A stretch of 64,000 nucleotides of DNA, taken from positions 186,001 to 250,000 of the forward strand of contig NZ_QTQI01000006.1 of the NCBI RefSeq assembly GCF_003853705.1, read 5' to 3'. The notes below the pieces were generated by a model. It saw only the letters and a list, made by a program, of their open reading frames with translations, had not been told where the DNA came from and did no database searches. Below, piece by piece: positions 52,186 to 61,798 of this stretch (positions within the stretch are counted from its first letter, which is position 1; every line of letters begins with the position of its first letter). The DNA is from Burkholderia sp. Bp8992. Its GTDB lineage: Bacteria > Pseudomonadota > Gammaproteobacteria > Burkholderiales > Burkholderiaceae. Both the position numbers and the translations under genes were made by a program.

Positions 52186-52286
52186 TGTGGTCTCCAGAAA
52201 AACGTCCCCGATGCTCACTATATTCGTTGCGCTCGCCGCCGTGCGAAGCGGTCGGCGCACCCGGGACGACCCGGCGAGTACCGGCG

Positions 52287-52319
52287 AAAAAAAACACCCC
52301 GGTGCTTACCGGGGTGTTT
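52287..52319 (-). terminator. Intrinsic terminator of ppsA
   Basis: AAACACCCCGGT (52292-52303) pairs with ACCGGGGTGTTT (52308-52319), loop GCTT. On the minus strand it ends in eight T residues. It is 78 bases after the ppsA stop. Confidence 0.92.
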
Positions 52320-52396
52320 ATAGCATGAACCTTGCATTTTGCCTTCATTGAAGGAGCGACGGCGCCGCTCCTTCGCCGAAAATGCCTGACCGACCG

Positions 52397-54799
52397 TTAC
52401 TTCCGGTTGGCGGCAAGCGCCTGCCACGTATCGATGATCGTGTCCGGGTTCAGCGAAATCGACACGATGCCTTCGTCGGTCAGCCATTGCGCGAAGTCCG
52501 GGTGATCGGACGGGCCCTGGCCGCAGATACCGACGTACTTGCCCATCTTGCGGCAGGTATCGATCGCGCGCTTCAGCAGGAACTTGACGGCCGGATCGCG
52601 CTCGTCGAAGTCGACGGCCAGCAGCTCCATGCCCGAGTCGCGGTCGAGGCCGAGCGTGAGCTGCGTGAGGTCGTTCGAGCCGATCGAGAACCCGTCGAAG
52701 TGTTCCAGGAACTCTTCGGCGAGGATCGCGTTGGTCGGGACTTCGCACATCATCACGAGGCGCAGGCCGTTTTCGCCGCGCTTCAGGCCGAACTTCTCGA
52801 GCAGGCCGACGACACGCTCCGCCTGCTTCACGGTCCGCACGAACGGCACCATGATCTCGACGTTGGTCAGGCCCATCTCGTCACGCACGCGCTTCAGGGC
52901 ACGGCATTCCATCTCGAACGCCTGCGCGAAGTCTTCAGCGATGTAGCGCGACGCGCCGCGGAAGCCCAGCATCGGGTTTTCCTCGTCCGGCTCGTAACGC
53001 GAACCGCCGATCAGCTTCTTGTACTCGTTCGACTTGAAGTCGGACAGACGCACGATCACGGGCTTCGGATAGAACGCGGCCGCGATCGTCGCGACGCCTT
53101 CCGTCAGCTTGTCGACGTAGAACTGGCGCGGCGACGCGTGGCCGCGCGCCACGCTCTCGACCGCCTTCTTCAGGTCCTGGTCGATGTTCGGGTACTCGAG
53201 GATCGCCTTCGGGTGAACGCCGATGTTGTTGTTGATGATGAACTCGAGACGCGCGAGACCCACACCGCCGTTCGGCAGTTGCGAGAAGTCGAACGCGAGC
53301 TGCGGGTTACCGACGTTCATCATGATCTTGACGGGGATTTCCGGCAGCTCGCCGCGCTGCACTTCCGTGACTTCCGTCTCGAGCAGGCCGTCGTAGATCT
53401 TGCCTTCGTCGCCTTCCGCGCACGATACCGTGACGAGCGCGCCGTCCTTCAGGATGTCGGTCGCATCGCCGCAGCCGACGACTGCCGGCACGCCGAGCTC
53501 ACGCGCGATGATCGCCGCGTGGCAGGTCCGGCCGCCACGGTTCGTGACGATCGCGGCCGCACGCTTCATCACCGGCTCCCAGTTCGGGTCGGTCATGTCG
53601 GCCACCAGCACGTCGCCCGGCTGCACGCGTTCCATTTCCGACGGATCCTGGATCACGCGCACGGGGCCCGCGCCGATCTTCTGGCCGATCGCACGGCCCG
53701 TCGCCAGCACCTGCGACTGGCCCTTCAGCTTGAAGCGCTGCTCGGCCTTGCCGGTTGCCTGGCTCTTCACCGTTTCCGGACGCGCCTGCAGGATGAAGAT
53801 CTTGCCGTCGCGGCCGTCCTTGCCCCACTCGATGTCCATCGGACGCTGGTAGTGCTTCTCGATGATGACCGCGTACTTCGCCAGCTCGATCACGTCTTCA
53901 TCCGTGATCGAGTAGCGGTTGCGCTGCTCGTGCGGCACGTCGACCGTCTTCACGCGGCCCGGCTCGCCCGGCTGCGTGAATTCCATCTTGATCAGCTTCG
54001 AGCCGATCGAGCGGCGGATGATCGGGTACTTGTCCTGTGCGAGCGTCGTCTTGAACACGTAGAACTCGTCCGGGTTCACGGCGCCCTGCACGACGGTTTC
54101 GCCCAGGCCGTAGCTCGACGTGATGAACACGGCGTCCTTGAAGCCCGATTCGGTGTCGATCGTGAACATCACGCCGGCGGCGCCGACGTCCGAGCGGACC
54201 ATGCGCTGCACGCCGGCCGACAGCGCGACTTCGGCGTGCGTGAAGCCCTTGTGCACGCGGTACGAGATCGCGCGGTCGTTGTACAGCGACGCGAACACGT
54301 GCTTCATGCGGTCGAGCACGTCATCGATGCCGACGACGTTGAGGTACGACTCCTGCTGGCCGGCGAACGATGCGTCGGGCAGGTCTTCCGCGGTCGCGGA
54401 CGAACGCACGGCGAACGACAGTTCGGCCGGCGAGCCGTTCTTCAGCACTTCGAACTGCTCGCGGATTTCCTGCTCGAGGCGTGCCTGCAGCGGCGCGTCG
54501 ACGATCCACTTGCGGATTTCGGCACCGGCTTCGGCGAGCGCCTTCACGTCGTCGATGTCGAGGGACTCGAGACGCTTGGCGATACGGTCGGTCAGGTCGT
54601 TGTGCTTGAGGAAATCACGGAACGCGAGCGCGGTCGTGGCGAAACCGGTGGGTACGCGAACGCCTGCTTCGGAAAGCTGGCTGATCATCTCGCCGAGCGA
54701 CGCATTCTTGCCGCCCACGATCTCCACATCGGTCATCCGCAACTGCTCGAACGGAATTACATACGCCTGGTCCTTTGCGACGTTTGCTGCGTTAGTCAT
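52397..54799 (-). CDS. ppsA: Phosphoenolpyruvate synthase
   Basis: An 800-residue enzyme converting pyruvate and ATP to PEP, AMP and phosphate in gluconeogenesis. The N-terminal ATP-grasp domain (about 15-350) includes [15 protein letters not shown] and the [20 protein letters not shown] loop. The swivelling phosphohistidine domain has the catalytic His in [15 protein letters not shown] (about 420). The C-terminal PEP/pyruvate barrel ends with [14 protein letters not shown], which carries the active-site Cys. AGGGG lies upstream of the ATG. It diverges from ppsR, whose product regulates it by phosphorylation. Confidence 0.97.
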   Translation of the reverse strand: MTNAANVAKDQAYVIPFEQLRMTDVEIVGGKNASLGEMISQLSEAGVRVPTGFATTALAFRDFLKHNDLTDRIAKRLESLDIDDVKALAEAGAEIRKWIVDAPLQARLEQEIREQFEVLKNGSPAELSFAVRSSATAEDLPDASFAGQQESYLNVVGIDDVLDRMKHVFASLYNDRAISYRVHKGFTHAEVALSAGVQRMVRSDVGAAGVMFTIDTESGFKDAVFITSSYGLGETVVQGAVNPDEFYVFKTTLAQDKYPIIRRSIGSKLIKMEFTQPGEPGRVKTVDVPHEQRNRYSITDEDVIELAKYAVIIEKHYQRPMDIEWGKDGRDGKIFILQARPETVKSQATGKAEQRFKLKGQSQVLATGRAIGQKIGAGPVRVIQDPSEMERVQPGDVLVADMTDPNWEPVMKRAAAIVTNRGGRTCHAAIIARELGVPAVVGCGDATDILKDGALVTVSCAEGDEGKIYDGLLETEVTEVQRGELPEIPVKIMMNVGNPQLAFDFSQLPNGGVGLARLEFIINNNIGVHPKAILEYPNIDQDLKKAVESVARGHASPRQFYVDKLTEGVATIAAAFYPKPVIVRLSDFKSNEYKKLIGGSRYEPDEENPMLGFRGASRYIAEDFAQAFEMECRALKRVRDEMGLTNVEIMVPFVRTVKQAERVVGLLEKFGLKRGENGLRLVMMCEVPTNAILAEEFLEHFDGFSIGSNDLTQLTLGLDRDSGMELLAVDFDERDPAVKFLLKRAIDTCRKMGKYVGICGQGPSDHPDFAQWLTDEGIVSISLNPDTIIDTWQALAANRK

Positions 54800-55175
54800 A
54801 CAAGCCCCTAAGTGTGAAAAAAATGCTCGATTGCGCAAGTGGGCTCGGACGCGGGCGCTTGCAAAAAAGCGCGGCGCGTCTTGCGCAACCTGTTAGATAA
54901 ACACTCGCAGCGGCGAAAAATATTCCGACCCGATTTGCAAAAATCCCGGCAGAAGGGCGATATTTGCAGACGAATCGCCAAACTTGCCGGGAATTCTGGA
55001 ATCGCGCGGCAAGCCACGGGGCGCCGTTCGCGCCCTGCCCCCGCAATTGCTTATCCAACAGGTTGCCGCTATTCTACCGTGCCGGCTGCCGGATGTGGCG
55101 CGACCTTGTCACTGCGCCTGGAGGCGAACCTCCAGCCGCCCGCGCAACCGCCCTTCACGCTCGACGCCCAGATTC
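54800..55175. other. 376-bp divergent region between ppsA and ppsR
   Basis: No gene is recognised. The segment 54890-54975 is clearly AT-richer than its flanks and probably holds both promoters. GCGCTT (54855-54860) and AAGCGC (54867-54872) can form a small hairpin in the ppsA leader. No convincing -35/-10 pair was identified for either gene. Confidence 0.5.
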
Positions 55176-55991
55176 ATGCTGCCTACCGTATTCATCGTCT
55201 CCGACGGCACCGGGATCACTGCCGAAACCTTCGCGCATTCGATCCTCTCCCAGTTCGACCAGAAATTCCGTCTCGTGCGCGTGCCGTTCGTCGACTCGCT
55301 CGACAAGGCCTATGCGACCGTTGAGAAGATCAACGAGGCCGCCGTGCACGACGGCCGCCGCGCGATCGTGTTCACGACGCTCGTCGACAGCGAATCGAAC
55401 GACATCGTCAAGCGCTCGAATGCGCTCGTGCTCGACATGTTCCAGCGCTTCGTCGAACCGCTCGAGCAGGAGCTGGAGCTGAAGTCGAGCCATGCGATGG
55501 GCCGCGGCCACCAGAACGCCGACACCGAGGAATACAAGACGCGGATCGAGGCGATCAACTTCTCGCTCGCGCACGACGACGGCCAGTCGAACCGCAACCT
55601 GTCGGAAGCCGACGTGATCCTCGTCGGCGTGTCGCGCAGCGGCAAGACGCCGACGAGCCTGTACCTCGCGATGCAGTACGGCGTGAAGGCGGCGAACTAT
55701 CCGCTGATTCCGGAAGACTTCGAGCGCGGCAAGCTGCCGTCGGCACTGTCCGCGCACCGCGAGAAGCTGTTCGGGCTGTCGATCGACCCGCAGCGCCTGT
55801 CGGAGATCCGCAACGAGCGCAGGCCGGGCAGCAAGTACGCAGCGCCCGAGAACTGCCGCTACGAGATCAACGAGGCCGAGGCGATGATGCGCCGCGAAGG
55901 GATCAAGTGGCTGTCGTCGACGCACAAGTCGATCGAGGAAATCGCGACGACGATCCTGCAGGAAGTCCGTCTCGACCGGCAGTCGTACTAG
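55176..55991 (+). CDS. ppsR: PEP synthase regulatory protein (kinase/pyrophosphorylase, DUF299)
   Basis: A 271-residue bifunctional enzyme that inactivates PEP synthase by ADP-dependent phosphorylation and reactivates it by phosphate-dependent dephosphorylation. Signatures are TVFIVSDGTGITAETFAHSIL at the start, the P-loop GVSRSGKTPTSLYLAM (about 152-167), KAANYPLIPEDF and the late WLSSTHKSIEEIATTIL. The ATG at 55176 fits the family start exactly. It faces away from ppsA, its target, an arrangement common in proteobacteria. A terminator follows. Confidence 0.96.
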   Translation: MLPTVFIVSDGTGITAETFAHSILSQFDQKFRLVRVPFVDSLDKAYATVEKINEAAVHDGRRAIVFTTLVDSESNDIVKRSNALVLDMFQRFVEPLEQELELKSSHAMGRGHQNADTEEYKTRIEAINFSLAHDDGQSNRNLSEADVILVGVSRSGKTPTSLYLAMQYGVKAANYPLIPEDFERGKLPSALSAHREKLFGLSIDPQRLSEIRNERRPGSKYAAPENCRYEINEAEAMMRREGIKWLSSTHKSIEEIATTILQEVRLDRQSY

Positions 55992-56032
55992 GCATCGGCA
56001 CACGGGCGGCCGCCTGGCCGTCGCCGGAAACG

Positions 56033-56064
56033 AAAAGGCCGCGTCGATGGACGCGGCCTTTTTT
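56033..56064 (+). terminator. Bidirectional intrinsic terminator
   Basis: AAAAGGCCGCGTC (56033-56045) pairs with GACGCGGCCTTTT (56050-56062), loop GATG, with six T residues on the plus side and four on the minus side. It ends ppsR and also the opposing trmH-like gene. Confidence 0.9.
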
Positions 56065-56100
56065 CATCGCGCGGGGTATGCGCGCGTGACGCCTGACGTG

Positions 56101-56883
56101 TCAGGCAGGCCGCTGCTGGCGCACCTGCTCGAACAGGCAGACCGCGGCGGCAGCCGCGACGTTCAGCGACTCCATCCCGCCCGGCTGCGGAATCGTCACG
56201 CGATGCGTGGCCGCGTCGCGCCAGAACGCCGACACGCCGGCGCCCTCGTTGCCGAACACCCAGGCCACCGGCCCCGACAGGTCGCAGTCGTAGACCGCCT
56301 GCACGCCGTGCGAGTCGGTCAGCGCGACCGGTACGTCGAGCCGCTCCGCGAGCGCGGCGGCGTCGACATCTTCGTGGATCGACAGCAGGAAATGCGCACC
56401 CATGCCCGAGCGCAGCACCTTCGACGACCACGCATACGCCGTTCCCGGCGCACAGAACACATGCCGCACGCCGGCCGCCGCCGCGCTGCGCAGGATCGAG
56501 CCGACGTTGCCGGCATCCTGCACGCCGTCGAGCACGACCGACGTGTGCGTCACGCGAGTCGGCAGCGGTTGCTCAGGCCGGTCGACGAGCAGCAGGAAGC
56601 CGACGCCGTTGACGACATTCGACAACTGCCCGAACAGCGCGTCTGGCAGCGTGACGATCCGCTGCGCATCGACGCGCGCGACGATCGCCTGCGCTTCGGC
56701 GTGGCCGAGCGCGCCTTCGGTTGCGACGCACAGCTCGGGCGTCGCGCCCGTATCGAGATACGCGCTCGCGAGATGGAATCCTTCGAGCAGCGCCTGCCCG
56801 CTGCGGCGCTGCTGGGGCGTCGAGCCCGCGAGCGCCTTCAGGCGCTTGTACAGCGGGTTGTCGCGGGAAGTAATGCTTTTCAT
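56101..56883 (-). CDS. TrmH/SpoU family RNA 2'-O-methyltransferase
   Basis: A 260-residue SPOUT methyltransferase. The N-terminal substrate-binding domain (1-95) begins [18 protein letters not shown]. The knotted SAM-binding domain has [35 protein letters not shown] and [22 protein letters not shown], the three SpoU motifs. Candidate targets are a 23S rRNA ribose (RlmB-like) or tRNA; this cannot be resolved. The start overlaps the rnhB stop (ATGA). It is the last gene of the long bamA-lpx operon. Confidence 0.9.
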   Translation of the reverse strand: MKSITSRDNPLYKRLKALAGSTPQQRRSGQALLEGFHLASAYLDTGATPELCVATEGALGHAEAQAIVARVDAQRIVTLPDALFGQLSNVVNGVGFLLLVDRPEQPLPTRVTHTSVVLDGVQDAGNVGSILRSAAAAGVRHVFCAPGTAYAWSSKVLRSGMGAHFLLSIHEDVDAAALAERLDVPVALTDSHGVQAVYDCDLSGPVAWVFGNEGAGVSAFWRDAATHRVTIPQPGGMESLNVAAAAAVCLFEQVRQQRPA

Positions 56884-57524
56884 CGAATCAGGTCGAGTGC
56901 CGCACGCACCGGTGCGAACGAGCGCCGATGCGCTTCACAGGGGCCGTGCTCACGCAGTGCGGCAAGGTGTTTCGCGGTGCCGTAGCCCGCATGCACGTTG
57001 AAGCCATACACCGGAAAGCGTGCGTGCAGGTCGACGAGCATGCGGTCGCGCGTGACCTTCGCGAGGATCGACGCGGCCGAGATGCTCGGCACCAGCGCGT
57101 CGCCGCTGACGATCGCCTCGGCACGCACGGTCAGCGTCGGGCAGCGGTTGCCGTCGATCTGCGCGAGCGTCGGCAGGACCGACAGGCCCTCGACGGCCCG
57201 CTTCATCGCGAGCATCGTCGCGTGGAGGATGTTCAGCGTGTCGATCTCGTCGACGCTTGCCGACGCAACGCAATACGCAACCGACCGCGCGACGATCAGG
57301 TCGTACAGCGCGTCGCGCTTCTTCGCGGACAGCGCCTTCGAATCGTCGAGCCCGTCGATCGGCTGCGCCGGATCGAGAATCACCGCGGCGGCCACCACCG
57401 GCCCCGCGAGCGGGCCGCGTCCGGCTTCGTCGACGCCGCAGACGATCTCGTCGGGACGGCTGAAGTCGAAACCGCCCTGCTCGTCGCCCGACGCGCGGCG
57501 GCGTGATGCACGTACAGCGGTCAT
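56880..57524 (-). CDS. rnhB: Ribonuclease HII
   Basis: A 214-residue endonuclease cutting the RNA of RNA-DNA hybrids and single ribonucleotides. Motifs are [20 protein letters not shown] (Asp-Glu pair), [25 protein letters not shown]-like (here [14 protein letters not shown] with catalytic Asp) and [12 protein letters not shown] basic N-terminal leader of about 25 residues precedes the core. The ATG at 57524 overlaps the lpxB stop, and its own stop overlaps the methyltransferase start. The lpxB-rnhB pairing is conserved in proteobacteria. Confidence 0.96.
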   Translation of the reverse strand: MTAVRASRRRASGDEQGGFDFSRPDEIVCGVDEAGRGPLAGPVVAAAVILDPAQPIDGLDDSKALSAKKRDALYDLIVARSVAYCVASASVDEIDTLNILHATMLAMKRAVEGLSVLPTLAQIDGNRCPTLTVRAEAIVSGDALVPSISAASILAKVTRDRMLVDLHARFPVYGFNVHAGYGTAKHLAALREHGPCEAHRRSFAPVRAALDLIR

Positions 57525-58690
57525 GCGCGCCCCTTGCGATGTTCGAGCACGCGCACGACGGCTTCGGCCGCCTTCGCGGCCGTATTCTGCCGCAACGAAA
57601 GATGCATTTCGGTAAACACTTCGGTCAGCGTGCGGCGGTTCGCGTCGTCGCGCAGCTGCGTGAGCGTCGCATCGGCGAGCGCCTCGGGCGTCGCGAAATG
57701 CTGCAGCAGCTCGGGCACGACGAAGCGCCCCGCCAGGATGTTCGGCAAGCCGACGTACGGCAGGTAGCCCTGCCGGCGCATGATCTGCCCGGTCAGCCAA
57801 GGCACCTTGTACGAGATCACCATCGGCTTCTTCAGCAGCGCGGCTTCCAGCGTGACGGTGCCGCTCTTCACGAGGATCGCGTCGGCAGCCGTCATCGCCA
57901 CCTGCGACCGGCCGTCGGTGATCGTCAGCGCGAGCTGCGGATGCGCATCGACGAGCGGCTGCAGCAGTTCGCGCAGTGCGGGCGTCGCCGCCGGCATCAC
58001 GAACCGCACGCCGGGCTCGCGCTGCTGCATCAGCGCCATCGCCGCGAAGAACGTCGGGCCGATCAGCGCGATCTCCGAGCGCCGGCTGCCCGGCAGCACC
58101 GCGATCACGGGGCCGTCGGCGGGCAGGCCCAGCGCGATGCGCGCGCCGTGCGTGTCGGGTTCGAGCGGAATCTCGTCGGCCAGCGGATGGCCGACATACG
58201 TCGACGCAACGCCTGCCTTGTCGAGAATCGCCGGTTCGAACGGGAACAGGCACAGCATGTGATCGACGGACTTCGCGATCTTCTTGATCCGGCCGCCGCG
58301 CCACGCCCAGATCGACGGGCACACGAAGTGGATCGACGGGATGCCCGCATCGCGCGCAGCCTGTTCCACGTTGAAGTTGAAGTCGGGCGCGTCGACGCCG
58401 ATGAACGCATCCGGCCGCTCGGCGAGCAGCTGGCGCTTCAGTTCGCCGCGAATCCGCAGGATCTCGGGAATCTGGCCGAGCGCCTCGACGTAGCCGCGCA
58501 CGGTCAGCTTGTCCATCTGCCAGTGCGAGTCGAAGCCCTGCGCGATCATCCGCTGCCCGCCGATCCCGTAATACTGGGCCGATTCGGGCAGCCGCTCGCG
58601 CAGGCCGCCGAGCAGCGACGCCCCGAGCAGGTCGCCCGACGGCTCGCCGGCCACCATCGCGAGCCGGAGCTGATTGGTCGGAAGCGGCAT
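57521..58690 (-). CDS. lpxB: Lipid A disaccharide synthase
   Basis: A 389-residue GT19 glycosyltransferase that joins UDP-diacylglucosamine and lipid X into the lipid A disaccharide at the inner membrane. The N-terminal [19 protein letters not shown] and YYGIGGQRM, the central [28 protein letters not shown] and [18 protein letters not shown] are family hallmarks. It lies 3 bases after lpxA and overlaps rnhB by four. Confidence 0.97.
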   Translation of the reverse strand: MPLPTNQLRLAMVAGEPSGDLLGASLLGGLRERLPESAQYYGIGGQRMIAQGFDSHWQMDKLTVRGYVEALGQIPEILRIRGELKRQLLAERPDAFIGVDAPDFNFNVEQAARDAGIPSIHFVCPSIWAWRGGRIKKIAKSVDHMLCLFPFEPAILDKAGVASTYVGHPLADEIPLEPDTHGARIALGLPADGPVIAVLPGSRRSEIALIGPTFFAAMALMQQREPGVRFVMPAATPALRELLQPLVDAHPQLALTITDGRSQVAMTAADAILVKSGTVTLEAALLKKPMVISYKVPWLTGQIMRRQGYLPYVGLPNILAGRFVVPELLQHFATPEALADATLTQLRDDANRRTLTEVFTEMHLSLRQNTAAKAAEAVVRVLEHRKGRA

Positions 58691-58693
58691 CGC

Positions 58694-59482
58694 TTAGCGG
58701 ATGATGCCGCGTTGCGACGCGTCGATGAAATCGACGAGCGCCTTCACCGGCGCATCGCCGTCGCCGCCCGCCTCCGCCAGCTCGCGCAGCTGCACCTTCG
58801 CTTCCTCGAACGACAGGCCGTTCTTGTAGAGCACGCGGTACGCGCTGCGCAGCGCCGAGATCGCATCGGCCGAGAAGCCGCGCCGGCGCAGCCCTTCGAC
58901 GTTGATCCCGTGCGGTTCGGCCTTGTTGCCGGCCGCGATCACGAACGGCGGGATGTCCTGCACGAGCGCCGACGCGCCGCCCAGCATCGAGTGCGCGCCG
59001 ATGCGCACGAACTGGTGGACGCCCGACATGCCGCCGACGATCGCCCAGTCGCCGATTTCGACGTGGCCGGCCATCTGCGCGTTGCTCGACAGGATCACGT
59101 GGTTGCCGACGCGGCAGTCATGGCCGATGTGCACGTAGGCCATGATCCAGTTGTCGTCGCCGAGCGTCGTCACGCCGATGTCCTGCACGGTGCCCGTGTG
59201 GATCGTCGTGAATTCGCGGATCGTGTTGCGGTTGCCGATCACGAGCTTCGTCGGCTCGTCCTTGTACTTCATGTCCTGCGGACGGCCGCCGACCGACGCG
59301 TAATGGCCGATGCGGTTGTCTTCGCCGAGCGTCGTATGGCCTTCGATCACGCTGTGCGAGCCGATCGTCGTGCGCGCGCCGATCGTGACGTGCGGGCCGA
59401 CGATCGCGTACGGGCCGATCTCGACCGACTCGTCGATCTGCGCGCCCGGCTCGACAATCGCGGTGGGATGAATCCTGGTCAT
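58694..59482 (-). CDS. lpxA: UDP-N-acetylglucosamine acyltransferase
   Basis: A 262-residue left-handed beta-helix enzyme that starts lipid A synthesis by adding a 3-hydroxyacyl chain from ACP. Hexapeptide repeats run through residues 1-190 ([29 protein letters not shown] and so on). The catalytic His is in [14 protein letters not shown] (about 125). The C-terminal helical bundle starts near 195 with [12 protein letters not shown]. The next gene upstream is fabZ, the supplier of the opposite branch from the same 3-hydroxyacyl-ACP pool. Confidence 0.97.
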   Translation of the reverse strand: MTRIHPTAIVEPGAQIDESVEIGPYAIVGPHVTIGARTTIGSHSVIEGHTTLGEDNRIGHYASVGGRPQDMKYKDEPTKLVIGNRNTIREFTTIHTGTVQDIGVTTLGDDNWIMAYVHIGHDCRVGNHVILSSNAQMAGHVEIGDWAIVGGMSGVHQFVRIGAHSMLGGASALVQDIPPFVIAAGNKAEPHGINVEGLRRRGFSADAISALRSAYRVLYKNGLSFEEAKVQLRELAEAGGDGDAPVKALVDFIDASQRGIIR

Positions 59483-59540
59483 GCGCCGTTGCCTCTCGAT
59501 GTGATGTGTCGCGTTGCGTTGCCCATGCGTGCCGCGTCGC

Positions 59541-60008
59541 TCAGGGCGCCGCGTCGGCCGTCTTGACCGTGCACATCAGTTCGGCTTCCGCCGCCACCTT
59601 GCCGTCCACTTCCGCCACCGCCTTGAACTTCCAGATGCCGCGGATGTAGCGTTCGAACGTCACGTTCAGAATCAGTTGATCGCCCGGCTCGACCACGCGC
59701 TTGAAGCGCGCGCCGTCGATGCCGACGAAGTAGTACAGCGTGTTCTCCGGATCCTTCGGCTGCTCTTCCGCGAAGGTCAGCAGTGCGGCAGCCTGCGCGA
59801 GCGCCTCGAGGATCAGCACGCCCGGCATCACCGGCCGCTTCGGGAAATGCCCCTGGAAGAACGGCTCGTTGATCGACACGTTCTTCAGCGCTTTGATGCC
59901 TTTGTGCGGTTCGAGTTCGAGCACGCGGTCGACGAGCAGAATCGGGTAGCGATGCGGCAGCAGCGTGAGGATCTTGTGGATGTCGAGATTGATTTTTTCA
60001 GTGCTCAT
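59541..60008 (-). CDS. fabZ: 3-hydroxyacyl-ACP dehydratase FabZ
   Basis: A 155-residue hot-dog fold dehydratase in fatty acid elongation. The catalytic His is in [16 protein letters not shown] and the Glu in [12 protein letters not shown]. The N-terminus [23 protein letters not shown] is canonical. The ATG at 60008 matches the family start; the open frame continues 26 residues upstream without support. Being inside the lpx operon balances fatty acid and lipid A demand. Confidence 0.97.
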
Positions 60009-60137
60009 GATGGTTCGTCTCACGCAGATGCTGCGCGGTGGTGATGCAAAGGCTGAAGCGGGCCGCCGCGCGGCCCTGTCTGGCAAACCGGGCCGGTTGC
60101 GCTGGCCGTGCCCGGTTCGTGGTCTCGCATGATGCGC

Positions 60138-61220
60138 TCAGGCGTCCGTGCCGCCCTGGGCGGCGAGCGCGGCTTCGAGCGCCTTGATGCGCTCGCGCAG
60201 CTTGTCGAGGTTGCGCACGAGCGCAGCGCTCTTGTTCCATTCGCCGTGGTCGACGGCCGGGAACGCGCTGGTATAGATGCCGGCCTTCGGCAGCGACTTC
60301 GATACGCCCGACTTCGCGGTGATGATGACATAGTCGCCGAGCGTCACGTGGCCGGCGATCCCGGCCGCGCCGCCGATCATGCAGTGGCGGCCGATCGTCG
60401 TGCTGCCCGCGATGCCCGCGCTGCCGGCGATCACCGTATAGGCGCCGATCCGGCAGTTGTGGCCGATCTGGACCTGGTTGTCGATCTTCACGCATTCCTC
60501 GATGACGGTATCCGCCATCGCGCCGCGATCGATCGTCGTGTTCGCGCCGATCTCGACGTCCGGGCCGATCGTCACGCCGCCGACTTGCGGGATCTTGACC
60601 CAGCTGCCGGTACGCGCATCGCCGTCCCCGACGAAATCCGGCGCAAAGCCGAAGCCGTCGGAGCCGATCACGGCGCCCGCGTGGACGATCGCGCGCGGGC
60701 CGACCTTGCAGCCGTGGTACACCGATGCGTTCGGATAGAAGTGCGAGCCGGCGCCGATCGTCGTGCCGCGGCCGACGAACACGTTCGCGTCGAGCTGCAC
60801 GCCGTCCTCGATCACCGCGCCGGCCTCGACCGTCACGTGCGGGCCGATCACCGCGCTCGCGGCGACCTTCGCGGCCGGATCGATCGTCGCGCTCGGATGC
60901 ACGCCGGCGGCGCGCTGCGGCGTGGCCAGGTCGATGAACATCTGCGCGACGCGCGCGAAGTACGCGTACGGGTTCGGCGTGACAATGAAATTGCGGGGGC
61001 CGCTAGCGGCCGCGCCCAGCTTTTCGAGATCCTTCGGCGCGATCAGCACCGCGCCGGCGCGGGTCGATTCGACCTGCGACAGGTACTTCGGATTCGCGAG
61101 GAACGCGAGTTGCTGAGGGCCTGCCTGGTCGAGCGGTGCGAGCCCGCCCACCTTGCACTGTGCGTCGCCGGCGATCTCGCCGCCAAACCGCTTTACGAGT
61201 TCCTCAAGCGTCAATGCCAT
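60138..61220 (-). CDS. lpxD: UDP-3-O-acyl-glucosamine N-acyltransferase
   Basis: A 360-residue left-handed beta-helix acyltransferase, the third lipid A step. It has an N-terminal uridine-binding domain (1-100, with [15 protein letters not shown] and the [18 protein letters not shown] segment), a hexapeptide helix (about 105-310), and a C-terminal coiled helix with [15 protein letters not shown]. The catalytic His lies in the [19 protein letters not shown] region. Length (E. coli 341) is normal for beta-proteobacteria. Confidence 0.97.
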   Translation of the reverse strand: MALTLEELVKRFGGEIAGDAQCKVGGLAPLDQAGPQQLAFLANPKYLSQVESTRAGAVLIAPKDLEKLGAAASGPRNFIVTPNPYAYFARVAQMFIDLATPQRAAGVHPSATIDPAAKVAASAVIGPHVTVEAGAVIEDGVQLDANVFVGRGTTIGAGSHFYPNASVYHGCKVGPRAIVHAGAVIGSDGFGFAPDFVGDGDARTGSWVKIPQVGGVTIGPDVEIGANTTIDRGAMADTVIEECVKIDNQVQIGHNCRIGAYTVIAGSAGIAGSTTIGRHCMIGGAAGIAGHVTLGDYVIITAKSGVSKSLPKAGIYTSAFPAVDHGEWNKSAALVRNLDKLRERIKALEAALAAQGGTDA

Positions 61221-61236
61221 TCGTCGTCTGCTCCGT

Positions 61237-61764
61237 TCAGTTCGTCGAGCCGGACGCGAGCGCCTTGAGCACCTTGTCGGTGATGTCGATGCGCGGGCTG
61301 ACGTACACGGCTTCCTGCACGATCAGGTCGTAATTCTGCTGCTCGGCGATCTGCTTGATGACCTTGTTCGCCCGCTCCAGCACGGCCGCCAGTTCCTCGT
61401 TGCGACGCTGGTTCAGGTCTTCGCGGAACTCGCGCTGCTTGCGCTGGAAGTCGGTATCGAGCTGGGCGAGATCGCGCTGCTTCTGCGCACGATCGGCTGC
61501 GGACAGCGACGTGCCGTTCTTGTCCAGCGAATCGGACATCGACTTCAGGCGCGCGGCCAGGTCCTGCAGATCCTTGTCACGCTTCGCGAACTCGGCTTCG
61601 AGCTTCGTCTGCGCCGCCTTCGCGGGCGCCGACTCACGCAGGATCCGATCCGAATTGACCGCCGCGATGCGGGCGACGTCCTGTGCGTGTGCCGTCGCCG
61701 CGCCCAGCGCCAGCGCAACGGTCAGCGCGCACATCACTCGTTTCGAAAACTTACCGGTTAGCAA
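61237..61764 (-). CDS. skp: OmpH/Skp family periplasmic chaperone
   Basis: A 175-residue periplasmic chaperone that holds unfolded outer-membrane proteins. The signal peptide covers about 1-27, cleaved after TAHA. The mature part opens with the [14 protein letters not shown] strand, followed by long coiled-coil arms (about 45-140) rich in Lys, Glu and Gln, and the closing [22 protein letters not shown] start at 61764 with GAGGG upstream gives the basic N-terminus [10 protein letters not shown]; an ATG at 61734 is the alternative. It follows bamA by 34 bases, the standard order. Confidence 0.93.
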   Translation of the reverse strand: MLTGKFSKRVMCALTVALALGAATAHAQDVARIAAVNSDRILRESAPAKAAQTKLEAEFAKRDKDLQDLAARLKSMSDSLDKNGTSLSAADRAQKQRDLAQLDTDFQRKQREFREDLNQRRNEELAAVLERANKVIKQIAEQQNYDLIVQEAVYVSPRIDITDKVLKALASGSTN

Positions 61765-61798
61765 AATTACCCTCTCGTTGCTGTTGTCATGCGTTCGG

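Noticed and set aside
52382-54811. An 809-codon plus-strand open frame opposite ppsA
   Set aside because: A mirror of the ppsA reading frame with no domain signal.
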